5,880 nt of DNA from Thermoproteus sp. UBA157. GTDB lineage: Archaea > Thermoproteota > Thermoprotei > Thermoproteales > Thermoproteaceae. A program made the translations under genes and the position numbers. The notes beneath the pieces are model-generated. The model did not search any database. It saw nothing but the letters and a program-made list of their open reading frames with translations, and was not told the DNA's origin. The stretch spans positions 1,311 to 7,190 of the forward strand of contig DANS01000034.1 of NCBI GenBank assembly GCA_002497345.1. The letters run 5' to 3'. The first letter of the stretch is position 1. The number at the start of each line of letters is the position of its first letter. This document shows positions 1 through 5,719 of the stretch, piece after piece.

Positions 1-2
1 TC

Positions 3-101
3 CTCTCCATCCTGACGGGCAATCTGTTGGAGACGATGATCGAGCGCGCGGGTCTTCATTATAAAAAGATCTCAAGGTATATTTACCAGTCTCTATTCTG
101 A
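3..101 (+). CDS. C-terminal fragment of an unidentified upstream gene (partial, tentative)
   Basis: An open frame enters from the left edge and ends in TGA at 99-101, one base before the ATG of the next gene. It encodes 32 residues ending in a basic, tyrosine-rich tail (…HYKKISRYIYQSLF). The first half has GC-rich third positions and codons typical of the neighbours (ATC, CTG, GAG, GCG), which favours real coding. The last 15 codons are AT-rich and overlap the putative promoter of the dehydrogenase gene. I do not recognise the family from so short a piece. If real, it is either the end of an operon whose last codons hold the next promoter, or a member of the same operon. The competing reading is a divergent gene on the minus strand starting at 59, so confidence is low. 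Confidence 0.35.
   Translation, partial: LSILTGNLLETMIERAGLHYKKISRYIYQSLF
59..68 (+). promoter_or_regulatory. Candidate archaeal TATA box for the glucose dehydrogenase-cut operon
   Basis: The sequence TTATAAAAAG stands out in an otherwise GC-rich window and resembles the archaeal TATA box. Its centre is about 39 bases before the ATG at 103. With the usual TATA-to-start distance of about 26 bases, transcription would begin near position 90 and leave a leader of roughly a dozen bases. A second A/T run at 79-85 could serve instead for a leaderless transcript. No good Shine-Dalgarno precedes the ATG, which fits a short-leader or leaderless first gene. The BRE side (52-58) is not a good match, so this is a candidate only. 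Confidence 0.45.
76..87. promoter_or_regulatory. Imperfect inverted repeat GGTA-N4-TACC before the glucose dehydrogenase gene
   Basis: The twelve bases GGTATATTTACC match their own reverse complement at 10 of 12 positions, with perfect GGTA/TACC arms around an A/T core. They lie between the candidate TATA box and the ATG at 103, where a bound protein could block transcription initiation. A regulator site is inference. Short A/T-centred palindromes also occur by chance, and the A/T core may instead be part of a TATA element. Confidence 0.22.
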
Positions 102-102
102 T

Positions 103-1149
103 ATGAAGGCGGTAACGGTCATCCCCGGGGTGCCCGAGTCCTTGAGGCTCAGAGACGTCCCCAAGCCCTCGCCGAGGAGGGGGCAAGTCCTCCTCAAGCC
201 GTTGATGGTCGGCGTGTGCGGAACCGACAAGGAGATAATAGAGGGGAAATACGGCAAGGCGCCGGAGGGCAGCGACTACCTAATACTGGGCCACGAGGCC
301 TTGGCCGAAGTCGCCGAGTTGGGCGACGGCGTCGATAACGTCTCTGTGGGGGACCTCGTGGTGCCCACGGTGAGGAGGCCCGTGAACTGCGACCTCCCGG
401 TGGACTACTGCCCCGTGGGCAAATACGTGGAACACGGCATTTGGGGGCTCCACGGCCACGCGGCCGAGTACTCGGTGACCGACGCGGCGTATCTGGTCAA
501 GGTCCCGAAGGAAATAGTCGATATAGCCGTGTTGACCGAGCCGTTGTCCGTCGTGGAGAAAGGCGTGGAGCTGGGCGTCACGGCCTATCAGTCGAGGCTC
601 GGCAGAAGGCCCGAGACCGCGTTGGTGCTCGGAGCAGGCCCCGTGGGCCTCCTGGCGACCATGGTGCTCAGGCTCATGGGCTTATCGGTCACCGCCGTGG
701 CCACGAGGCCGCCTGATAGCCTAAAGGCCAAGCTTGCCAGGGAGATCGGCGCTACATACGTAGACGCAGCTCACGAGAAGCTGGCCGGGACCTACGACTT
801 GGTCGTGGAGGCCACGGGGGCTACCTCCGTGGCGCTGGAGGGGCTCGCGAGGCTCGGTCCCGGCGGAGTCGAGGTGCTCCTCGGCGTGTATCCGCCCGGC
901 GGCAGGCTCGAAGACGCGGGGAGCCTCCTCACCGATGCCGTGTTGAACAACAAGCTCGTCGTGGGGTCCGTCAACGCCGGCTTGAGGCACTTCGATGCGG
1001 CGTTGAGGCATTTGAAGGAGGCCAAGGACAAGTTCGGGGATTGGCCGAAGAGGCTAATCACGAAGACGGCCGATCTAGACAACTACCAGGAGGCCTACTC
1101 TTGGACCCACGAGGATATAAAGACGGTTCTGGTGCTACAACACATATAA
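103..1149 (+). CDS. gdh: Glucose/aldose 1-dehydrogenase, zinc-dependent MDR family
   Basis: This 348-residue cytosolic enzyme should oxidise D-glucose (archaeal homologues often also accept galactose or xylose) to the lactone with NAD(P)+, the first step of the archaeal Entner-Doudoroff routes. The N-terminal catalytic domain has the metal ligands Cys39 (VCGTD), His64 and Glu65 (GHE), plus Glu146 in a TEPLSVVEK segment typical of archaeal glucose dehydrogenases. The Rossmann domain carries GAGPVG at 177-182. Arg202, in the turn after the second strand, could contact the NADP 2'-phosphate. Asn291 in VGSVNAG matches the nicotinamide-contacting region. The structural-zinc lobe (about 88-115) is reduced: only Cys96 and Cys103 remain of the four cysteines found in the Sulfolobus enzyme, and the VPTVRRP and GIWGLHG surroundings resemble the haloarchaeal form. 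Length is normal. It leads the operon, 22 bp before the FAD subunit gene. The family is secure; sugar and cofactor preference are inferred. Confidence 0.93.
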   Translation: MKAVTVIPGVPESLRLRDVPKPSPRRGQVLLKPLMVGVCGTDKEIIEGKYGKAPEGSDYLILGHEALAEVAELGDGVDNVSVGDLVVPTVRRPVNCDLPVDYCPVGKYVEHGIWGLHGHAAEYSVTDAAYLVKVPKEIVDIAVLTEPLSVVEKGVELGVTAYQSRLGRRPETALVLGAGPVGLLATMVLRLMGLSVTAVATRPPDSLKAKLAREIGATYVDAAHEKLAGTYDLVVEATGATSVALEGLARLGPGGVEVLLGVYPPGGRLEDAGSLLTDAVLNNKLVVGSVNAGLRHFDAALRHLKEAKDKFGDWPKRLITKTADLDNYQEAYSWTHEDIKTVLVLQHI

Positions 1150-1171
1150 GGGGGAACCCGACGCGAGTATA

Positions 1172-2011
1172 ATGATACCGCCTCAATTCGAGTACCACAG
1201 AGCCTCCTCGCTCGAGGAGGCCATCGAGATCCTCTCCGAGGACCCCAACGCCAAGCCCCTCGCCGGCGGGCAGAGCTTGATACCCCTCCTGAAGCTCCGC
1301 GCGATCGCGCCCAGCAAGCTGGTCGACATAGGGAGGCTCAAGGAGCTGAGCTACATAAGGCCCGAGGGCGAGGGCCTCGCCATAGGCGCCTTGACCACGC
1401 ACTGGGATCTCGAGAGGTGGGCGGGCCCGTGCGGGGTTTTGTCGGAAGCGGCTAGGCAAATAGGCGATCCCCAAATAAGGGCGATGGGAACTATCGGCGG
1501 GTCCTTGGCTCACGCCGATCCCGCCGCCGATTGGCCCGCCGTAGTTCTGGCGTTGGGCGCGACGATAGAGATCAAGGGGCCTTCGGGTCCCCGCGAGGTG
1601 CCCGCCGAGGACTTCTTCCAGGGTCCCTACACGACCGCGCTGCAGCAGGGAGAGCTCGTCGTGGGCATCAGGATATCGAGGTGTCCGCCCAAGGCCTCCT
1701 ACGTCAAGATAGCCAGATCGCACAACGACTTCGCAATAGCCGGAGTGGCTGCGGCTCTTTGGGTCAAAGACGGCGTTGTGGAGGAGGCGCGGCTGGCCGC
1801 CACTGGCGTTGGGCTGAAGCCCGTTAGGCTGAAGAGGGCGGAGGAGTCCATAAGGGGGAGGAGGGCGACGGCCGACGTGTTGGCCGAGGTGGCCGAGGCC
1901 GCGTCCAAGGAGGTCGAGCCGATATCGGACGTGAGGGCTTCCGCCGAATACAGGAGGGCCATGGCGGGCATCGCCGCGAGGAGGGCGGTGAGGAGGGCGC
2001 TGGGGCTATGA
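1172..2011 (+). CDS. cutB: Aldehyde (probably glyceraldehyde) oxidoreductase, FAD-binding medium subunit
   Basis: This 279-residue protein is the FAD subunit of a three-subunit xanthine-oxidase-family aldehyde oxidoreductase. It passes electrons from the iron-sulfur subunit to the external acceptor. The N-terminal FAD-binding domain (about 1-170) shows both flavin signatures: AGGQSL at 31-36 and TIGGSLAHADPAAD at 107-120. The C-terminal part (about 175-277), starting near YVKIARSHNDFAIAG, matches the CO-dehydrogenase flavoprotein C-terminal domain. The start MIPPQFEYHRA is the usual N-terminus of the family, so the ATG at 1172 is well supported. The 22-bp gap to the dehydrogenase gene has only a distant G-run and no promoter-like A/T element. 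The end overlaps the small-subunit start by 4 bp (ATGA). CODH-type and xanthine-dehydrogenase-type FAD subunits look alike; the assignment to glyceraldehyde rests on the large subunit and the neighbouring dehydrogenase. Confidence 0.92.
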   Translation: MIPPQFEYHRASSLEEAIEILSEDPNAKPLAGGQSLIPLLKLRAIAPSKLVDIGRLKELSYIRPEGEGLAIGALTTHWDLERWAGPCGVLSEAARQIGDPQIRAMGTIGGSLAHADPAADWPAVVLALGATIEIKGPSGPREVPAEDFFQGPYTTALQQGELVVGIRISRCPPKASYVKIARSHNDFAIAGVAAALWVKDGVVEEARLAATGVGLKPVRLKRAEESIRGRRATADVLAEVAEAASKEVEPISDVRASAEYRRAMAGIAARRAVRRALGL

Positions 2012-2454
2012 GGATAAGGGTCAAGGTCAACGGGGTGTTGTACGAGCGCGACGTCGAGCCGAGGAAGTTGTTGGTCCACTTCTTGAGGGACGACTTGGGG
2101 ATAAAGAGCGTCAGAATAGGCTGCGACACGGGCAACTGCGGCGCCTGCACGGTTCTGCTCAACGGGAGGCCTGTCAAGAGCTGCAACCTCTTAGCGGTTC
2201 AAGCCGACGGCGCCGAGATAATCACGGCCGACTACTCCGACGAGCTCATGGAGCGCCTCAAGAGGGCCTTCCACGAGCGCCACGCACTTCAATGCGGCTT
2301 CTGCACCTCGGGCATGTTGTTGGCGTCCTACGCCTTGCTCAAGAGGAACCCCAAGCCGACTGAGGAGGAGATAAGGGAGGGCATCAGCGGCGTGTTGTGT
2401 AGATGCACAGGGTATCAAAACATAATAGAGGCGGTCAAGTCGGTGGCGCTATGA
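2008..2454 (+). CDS. cutC: Aldehyde (probably glyceraldehyde) oxidoreductase, 2x[2Fe-2S] small subunit
   Basis: This 148-residue iron-sulfur subunit transfers electrons from the molybdenum site to FAD. The N-terminal plant-ferredoxin-like domain binds the first cluster through Cys39, Cys44, Cys47 and Cys59 (C-x4-C-x2-C-x11-C). The C-terminal four-helix domain binds the second cluster, next to the molybdopterin, through Cys96 and Cys99 (QCGFCTSG) and Cys131 and Cys133 (LCRCTGYQNI). All eight ligands are present and the length is close to the usual 150-170. The ATG at 2008 overlaps the stop of the FAD gene as ATGA, which suggests translational coupling; a GAGGAGG about 14 bases upstream is rather far for a ribosome site. 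The end overlaps the large-subunit start in the same way. The family is certain; the partner is inferred from adjacency. Confidence 0.95.
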   Translation: MRIRVKVNGVLYERDVEPRKLLVHFLRDDLGIKSVRIGCDTGNCGACTVLLNGRPVKSCNLLAVQADGAEIITADYSDELMERLKRAFHERHALQCGFCTSGMLLASYALLKRNPKPTEEEIREGISGVLCRCTGYQNIIEAVKSVAL

Positions 2455-4643
2455 GATACGTCGGCAAGCCCCTGCCCAGGCTGGAGGACTACCACTTGCT
2501 GTATCAAGCGCGCTACCTCGACGACATCGAGCTCCCGGGGATGCTCTACGCCGGATTCGTGAGATCGCCCTACGCCCACGCGAGGGTCAAGAGGGTGGAC
2601 GCCTCGGAGGCTCTGGCCATGCCCGGCGTAGTCGCCGCGTTCACCCCGCAGTCTGGGAAGCCCTTCGACTTCGCCCCCGGCGGCAAGGTCAGATATCAAG
2701 GCGAGGCCGTGGCCATGGTGGTCGCCGTGGATAGATATACGCTCTACGACGCGTTGGAGAAGGTCTACGTGGACTACGAGCCGTTGCCGGCGGTGGTGGA
2801 CCCGTTGAAGGCCATGGAGCCCGGCGCGCCTCTAGTCGACGAGTCGCTCGGCACAAACGTCTCGCGCAGGGAGAAGTACGCGTCCGGAGATGCCGAGAGG
2901 GCCTTGTCCTCGTCGGATAGGGTCGTGGAGGAGACGTTGACCATAAACCGCGTCGTCCCCTCGCCCATGGAGCCCCACGGCGTCTTGGCCGCCTACGACG
3001 GCAGGACTTTGCTGGTCTACGACTCCACGCAGAAGCCCCATATAGTCAGGAGGGAGATAGCCAAGAGCCTCGACGTGCCGCTGACGGCCGTCCGCGTGGT
3101 GCAGCCGGACGTGGGGGGCGGCTTCGGCTCCAAGATACAGGTCTACCCGGAGGAGGTGAGGGTCGCCGCGGCGGCCATGGCCCTGAGGAGGCCCGTGAAG
3201 TGGGTGGCCACCAGGAGCGAGGACTTCAAGATGACCACCTACGGCAGGGGGCTGATACTTAGGTACAAGGCTGGCTTCACGAAAGACGGCGTGTTGAAGG
3301 CGATAAAGGGCGAGGTCGTAGCCGACGCGGGGGCCTACGATTGGTTCGGCTTCGATTTAGCCTCGACGGCCGCGACGATGTTGCCCGCGGCCTACAAGGT
3401 GAGGGATCTGGACATAGACGCCGTGTCCGTGTTGACCAACAAGCCGCCGCTTGGGCCCTACAGAGGGGCCGGAAGGCCCGAGGCCACGCTCTTCATAGAG
3501 AGGATAATGGACCTAATCGCCGACGAGACGGGGCTCGACCCCGTGGAGGTCAGGAGGAGGAACCTAGTGGAGGCGGGGCCCTACGACAACCCGCTGGGCC
3601 TTCACTACGACTCTGGCGAGTACCTCGCCACCTTCAACAGAGGGATCGAGGCGACGGGCTACTACGATTTAATCAGAACCGCGGAGGCCGAGAAGACGAG
3701 CGGGAGGATACTCGGCGTCGGCATGTCTTTCTACGTGGAGATAACCACCTACGGCCACGAGGTCGCAATAGTTAGGGCGGAGAGGGACGGGAGCTTCACC
3801 GTGGCCGTGGGCATAGCGCCGCACGGACAAGGCGATGCGACAGGCATAGCCCAGCTGGTGGCCGACGAGCTGCAAGTGCCCATAGAGAGGGTTAGGGTGA
3901 TCTGGGGCGACACCGACGTGGTCCCCGACGGCATGGGGACCGACGGGAGCAGATCGCTGACTGCCGGCGGGTCGGCCGCCGTCCTCGCCGCCAGGAGGCT
4001 TCTGGCCGAGTTGAAGAGAGCTGCGGAGGAGCTTCTGGGCGGACCCGCCGAGTACTCCGACGGCGTGTTCAGATCGGGCGATAGGGCCATCTCAATCGGC
4101 GAAGTCGTCGAGGCGATATATAGGGGCAAGGTCAAGGCCCAGCCGGAGGCCGTGGAGGTGTACCGGGCCAAGCCGACGTTCCCCTACGGCGTCGGCGTGG
4201 TGATGGTGGAGCTGGATCCGGAGACCGGTCTCGTGAAGCCGCTCCTCTACCGCTCCTACGACGACATAGGCGTGGTCGTGAACCCGTTGCTGGTCGAGGG
4301 GCAGATCCACGGCGGTGCGCTACAAGGCATATCGCAAGTGTTGTACGAGGAGGTGGTGTACGATCAAGACGGCAACTTGGCCACGCCGAATTTCGCCTTC
4401 TACCACATACCCAAGGCCGTCGAGGCGCCGCGTTACGAGCCCAAGTTGGCGGAGACTCCGCATAGATCGGACCACCCGACTGGCACCAAGGGCGTCGGCG
4501 AGGCGCCCACGGTCGCCGCCGCGGCCGCCGCGATAAAGGCGGTCGAGGACGCGATAAGGAGGGCGACGGGTAGGAGGGTGAGGCTCACGTCGACGCCCAT
4601 TAGGCCCGAGGAGATCTACAAGCTCATACGCGGCGGATCCTAG
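2451..4643 (+). CDS. cutA: Aldehyde (probably glyceraldehyde) oxidoreductase, molybdopterin large subunit
   Basis: This 730-residue catalytic subunit should hydroxylate an aldehyde to the acid at a molybdenum-cytosine-dinucleotide centre, most likely glyceraldehyde to glycerate. The N-terminal a/b-hammerhead domain (about 1-115) is followed by the molybdopterin-binding region. Visible motifs are DSTQ (Gln194), GGGFGSK at 222-228, YRGAGRPEA at 337-345, HGQG at 458-461, GTDGSRS at 496-502 and KGVGEAP with the catalytic Glu684. The cysteine/selenium loop AYRCSFR of form I CO dehydrogenase is absent and YRGAGR stands in its place, which argues for an aldehyde substrate. An in-frame ATG exists at 2403, but the ATG at 2451 begins MRYVGKPLPRLED, the standard family start, and overlaps the small-subunit stop as ATGA, so I chose it. 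The 3' end overlaps the convergent rhomboid gene by 20 bp. Glycolaldehyde or other aldehydes are possible substrates. No cofactor-maturation gene (MobA/XdhC-like) lies in the window. Confidence 0.93.
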   Translation: MRYVGKPLPRLEDYHLLYQARYLDDIELPGMLYAGFVRSPYAHARVKRVDASEALAMPGVVAAFTPQSGKPFDFAPGGKVRYQGEAVAMVVAVDRYTLYDALEKVYVDYEPLPAVVDPLKAMEPGAPLVDESLGTNVSRREKYASGDAERALSSSDRVVEETLTINRVVPSPMEPHGVLAAYDGRTLLVYDSTQKPHIVRREIAKSLDVPLTAVRVVQPDVGGGFGSKIQVYPEEVRVAAAAMALRRPVKWVATRSEDFKMTTYGRGLILRYKAGFTKDGVLKAIKGEVVADAGAYDWFGFDLASTAATMLPAAYKVRDLDIDAVSVLTNKPPLGPYRGAGRPEATLFIERIMDLIADETGLDPVEVRRRNLVEAGPYDNPLGLHYDSGEYLATFNRGIEATGYYDLIRTAEAEKTSGRILGVGMSFYVEITTYGHEVAIVRAERDGSFTVAVGIAPHGQGDATGIAQLVADELQVPIERVRVIWGDTDVVPDGMGTDGSRSLTAGGSAAVLAARRLLAELKRAAEELLGGPAEYSDGVFRSGDRAISIGEVVEAIYRGKVKAQPEAVEVYRAKPTFPYGVGVVMVELDPETGLVKPLLYRSYDDIGVVVNPLLVEGQIHGGALQGISQVLYEEVVYDQDGNLATPNFAFYHIPKAVEAPRYEPKLAETPHRSDHPTGTKGVGEAPTVAAAAAAIKAVEDAIRRATGRRVRLTSTPIRPEEIYKLIRGGS

Positions 4644-5160
4644 GCTCGGCTAAGCCCAGGAGGACTCCTCCCATTATCCCCCCGAGATGGGCCGCGTAGT
4701 TTACGTTGGGGAGCGTCGACGACAGAGCGAACGACGCGATCAACAGCGCTGGGCCGGCCCAGCCCGCGTCGCGCGTCCTAACCATGTTCCTGGTCACGTA
4801 AAACGAGATCAGGCCGAAGATGCCGCCCGAGGCTCCAGCCGACATGACGTCTGGCGGATAGAGCAAGACGGTCAAGGCGTTGCCCAGAATTCCCGAGAGG
4901 AAGAAGACGGCGTATTCCGCCGAGCCCGCCTCAGAATCGAACATGAGGTACGCCACGTAGAGGGACACGGCGTTGAGCAGAAAGTCGAGGAGCGAGGGGG
5001 TGATCAATATGCCGGTCACCAGCTCGTAGTAATAGCCCGACAAAACCGCGCGGTTGTAGAGGACCAAGTAGGGCAGAAGCCAAGGGCTCCACGCATATGC
5101 CGCCGCCCCCACTAAATACCCGAGCGCCGTTAGGAGCAAAAGCCATAAGGTGGCCTTCAT
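4624..5160 (-). CDS. Rhomboid-family intramembrane serine protease
   Basis: This 178-residue protein is very hydrophobic, with six likely membrane helices at about 3-23, 57-74, 81-101, 109-126, 135-151 and 154-171, the minimal six-helix rhomboid core. Catalytic Ser111 lies in GASGGIFG (the GxSG motif at the start of helix 4) and catalytic His158 in AAHLGG of helix 6, so the Ser-His dyad is complete. In helix 2 the usual HxxxN becomes DxxxN (Asp59, Asn63), so the oxyanion-side histidine is missing. There is no extra soluble domain. An upstream in-frame ATG exists at 5187, but the ATG at 5160 overlaps the thioesterase stop as ATGA and has a strong Shine-Dalgarno just before it, so 5160 is the start. 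Substrate is unknown. It forms a two-gene operon with the thioesterase and converges on the oxidoreductase large-subunit gene. Confidence 0.88.
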   Translation of the reverse strand: MKATLWLLLLTALGYLVGAAAYAWSPWLLPYLVLYNRAVLSGYYYELVTGILITPSLLDFLLNAVSLYVAYLMFDSEAGSAEYAVFFLSGILGNALTVLLYPPDVMSAGASGGIFGLISFYVTRNMVRTRDAGWAGPALLIASFALSSTLPNVNYAAHLGGIMGGVLLGLAEPRIRRV

Positions 5161-5576
5161 TTCACCTCCCTCCTTAGTATGTACCAAGTGCCCAAGGCCT
5201 TAGCCACCAGCCTCCCGGACGCGTCCCTGACCTCCCCCTCGGCCACCACTAGCCTGCCCCCTCGCCTCACGATTTGTCCGCAGACCTTGTAGGGCCCCTC
5301 CCTTCCGGGCTCCAGGAAGTTGATCTTGAGCTCCACCGTGACTTGGTCGACTCCGTCGTTTACCGTGAGAACCGCCATGCCTAGAGTCTCGTCGAGGGCC
5401 GCCGCTATGACGCCGCCGTGGAGAACTCCGCCAACCCTCTGGACGTTTCTGCTGTGTCCGAACTCGGCGCAAGCGCGCCCTTGCGATACCTCGACGAGCT
5501 TATAGCCGATGAAAGCCATGAGAGGCTCCGACTCCCAGATGAACGCGTTGGCCTTCTCGACGTCGGTGGGGTACAC
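5157..5576 (-). CDS. PaaI-like hotdog-fold acyl-CoA thioesterase
   Basis: This 139-residue, single-domain cytosolic protein has the hotdog thioesterase signature. HGG at 53-55 on the central helix is followed by Asp62 (VIAAALDE), with Asn44 before it and the strand VTVELKINFLEP after it, as in PaaI/DUF4442-type thioesterases that hydrolyse acyl- or aryl-CoA esters. The family usually works as a tetramer. The start is GTG at 5576: an in-frame stop lies 18 bases upstream (5594-5592) with no other start between. The residues lost by starting at the internal ATG (residue 20) include the FIWESEPL stretch, which matches the usual N-terminal helix. No Shine-Dalgarno precedes the GTG, which suggests a leaderless transcript. 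The 3' end overlaps the rhomboid start as ATGA. The thioester substrate cannot be told from sequence. Confidence 0.85.
   Translation of the reverse strand: MYPTDVEKANAFIWESEPLMAFIGYKLVEVSQGRACAEFGHSRNVQRVGGVLHGGVIAAALDETLGMAVLTVNDGVDQVTVELKINFLEPGREGPYKVCGQIVRRGGRLVVAEGEVRDASGRLVAKALGTWYILRREVK
5162..5174 (-). promoter_or_regulatory. Strong ribosome binding site of the rhomboid gene
   Basis: On the minus strand AGGAGGGAGGTGA sits immediately before the ATG at 5160. It contains GGAGGTGA, a full match to the archaeal anti-Shine-Dalgarno, plus a second GGAGG a few bases earlier. It lies inside the last codons of the thioesterase gene. Other genes in the window have weak or no such site, which supports internal re-initiation here and decides the rhomboid start. 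The spacing of GGAGG to ATG is short (4 bases); the upstream copy gives a more usual distance. Confidence 0.75.
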
Positions 5577-5594
5577 GAGAAATGAATGGAGTTA

Positions 5595-5610
5595 GTTTAT
5601 GAGCGTATTT
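5595..5610 (-). promoter_or_regulatory. Candidate promoter of the thioesterase-rhomboid operon
   Basis: Read on the minus strand, AAATACGCTCATAAAC lies 19-34 bases before the GTG at 5576. ATAAAC (5600-5595) would place a TATA-like element at about -22 for a leaderless transcript; AAATAC (5610-5605) is the alternative for a start a few bases upstream of the GTG. Neither is a perfect archaeal TATA box. The lack of a ribosome site before the GTG agrees with a start of transcription at or near it. Confidence 0.35.
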
Positions 5611-5618
5611 CGAAACAC
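5605..5618. repeat. TTTCGAAA palindrome, copy 1
   Basis: The 14 bases GTATTTCGAAACAC form an almost perfect palindrome (six of seven pairs) around the perfect core TTTCGAAA at 5608-5615. The copy lies at the upstream edge of the thioesterase promoter and overlaps its likely BRE or alternative TATA element. It pairs with the second copy 31 bp to the right. Confidence 0.5.
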
Positions 5619-5636
5619 ATCGCCGTTTGAGAACCT

Positions 5637-5646
5637 TGTTTCGAAA
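5637..5646. repeat. TTTCGAAA palindrome, copy 2
   Basis: TGTTTCGAAA contains the same 8-bp palindrome TTTCGAAA (5639-5646) as copy 1. Copy 1 on the minus strand also reads TGTTTCGAAA, so the 10-base unit occurs as an inverted pair. The two cores start 31 bp apart, close to three helical turns, which would put two dimers on the same face of the DNA. This copy is about 48 bp upstream of the permease TATA box. A regulator site is inference. Confidence 0.45.
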
Positions 5647-5685
5647 AATTCTTTTCCTTCATTATTCTACATAAACGAATATAGG

Positions 5686-5702
5686 AACAAAACTTTAAAA
5701 TA
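5686..5702 (+). promoter_or_regulatory. BRE/TATA promoter of the MFS permease gene
   Basis: TTTAAAATA at 5694-5702 is a good archaeal TATA box, preceded by the A-rich, BRE-like AACAAAAC. Its centre is about 22-24 bases before the ATG at 5720, which predicts a leaderless or nearly leaderless transcript. No Shine-Dalgarno is present before the ATG. The element lies in a strongly A/T-rich stretch that contrasts with the GC-rich genes on either side. Confidence 0.65.
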
Positions 5703-5719
5703 TTGAGTTTCTATATCAT

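Noticed and set aside
1..59. Divergent minus-strand gene starting with ATG at 59
   Set aside because: Its 19 visible codons use CGT/CGC for Arg, unlike the AGG-rich neighbours, and show no motif. The plus-strand frame looks more like local coding DNA, so I kept that one at low confidence and recorded this as a finding.
1150..1171. Separate promoter for the FAD subunit gene
   Set aside because: The 22-bp gap is too short for a TATA box at the usual distance, and the preceding coding end shows no convincing TATA/BRE pair.
1058..1723. Long minus-strand open frame (221 residues) opposite the FAD subunit gene
   Set aside because: Its product is low-complexity and rich in Arg, Gly and Pro with no recognisable motif. 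It is explained by the strong codon bias of the real genes on the plus strand.
1699..2186. Minus-strand open frames opposite the FAD and small iron-sulfur subunit genes
   Set aside because: The predicted products are Pro/Ser/Arg-rich, match no family, and lie opposite genes with complete catalytic motifs.
2403..2450. N-terminal extension of the large subunit from an ATG at 2403
   Set aside because: The extra 16 residues would lie in the conserved cysteine end of the small-subunit gene in another frame. The family start MRYVGK and the ATGA overlap at 2451 are far better supported.
2451..4643. Carbon monoxide dehydrogenase large subunit (CoxL)
   Set aside because: The three-subunit layout is shared with CODH, but the AYRCSFR active-site loop is absent and YRGAGRPEA of the aldehyde oxidase type is present. 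The neighbouring sugar dehydrogenase also points to aldehyde oxidation.
5161..5187. N-terminal extension of the rhomboid from an ATG at 5187
   Set aside because: It lies within the thioesterase coding end and lacks its own ribosome site, whereas the ATG at 5160 has a near-perfect Shine-Dalgarno and an ATGA overlap.
5648..5660. T/C-rich run as a transcription terminator
   Set aside because: It lies between two divergent genes, so no plus-strand transcript is expected to end there. It is better explained as part of the A/T-rich control region.
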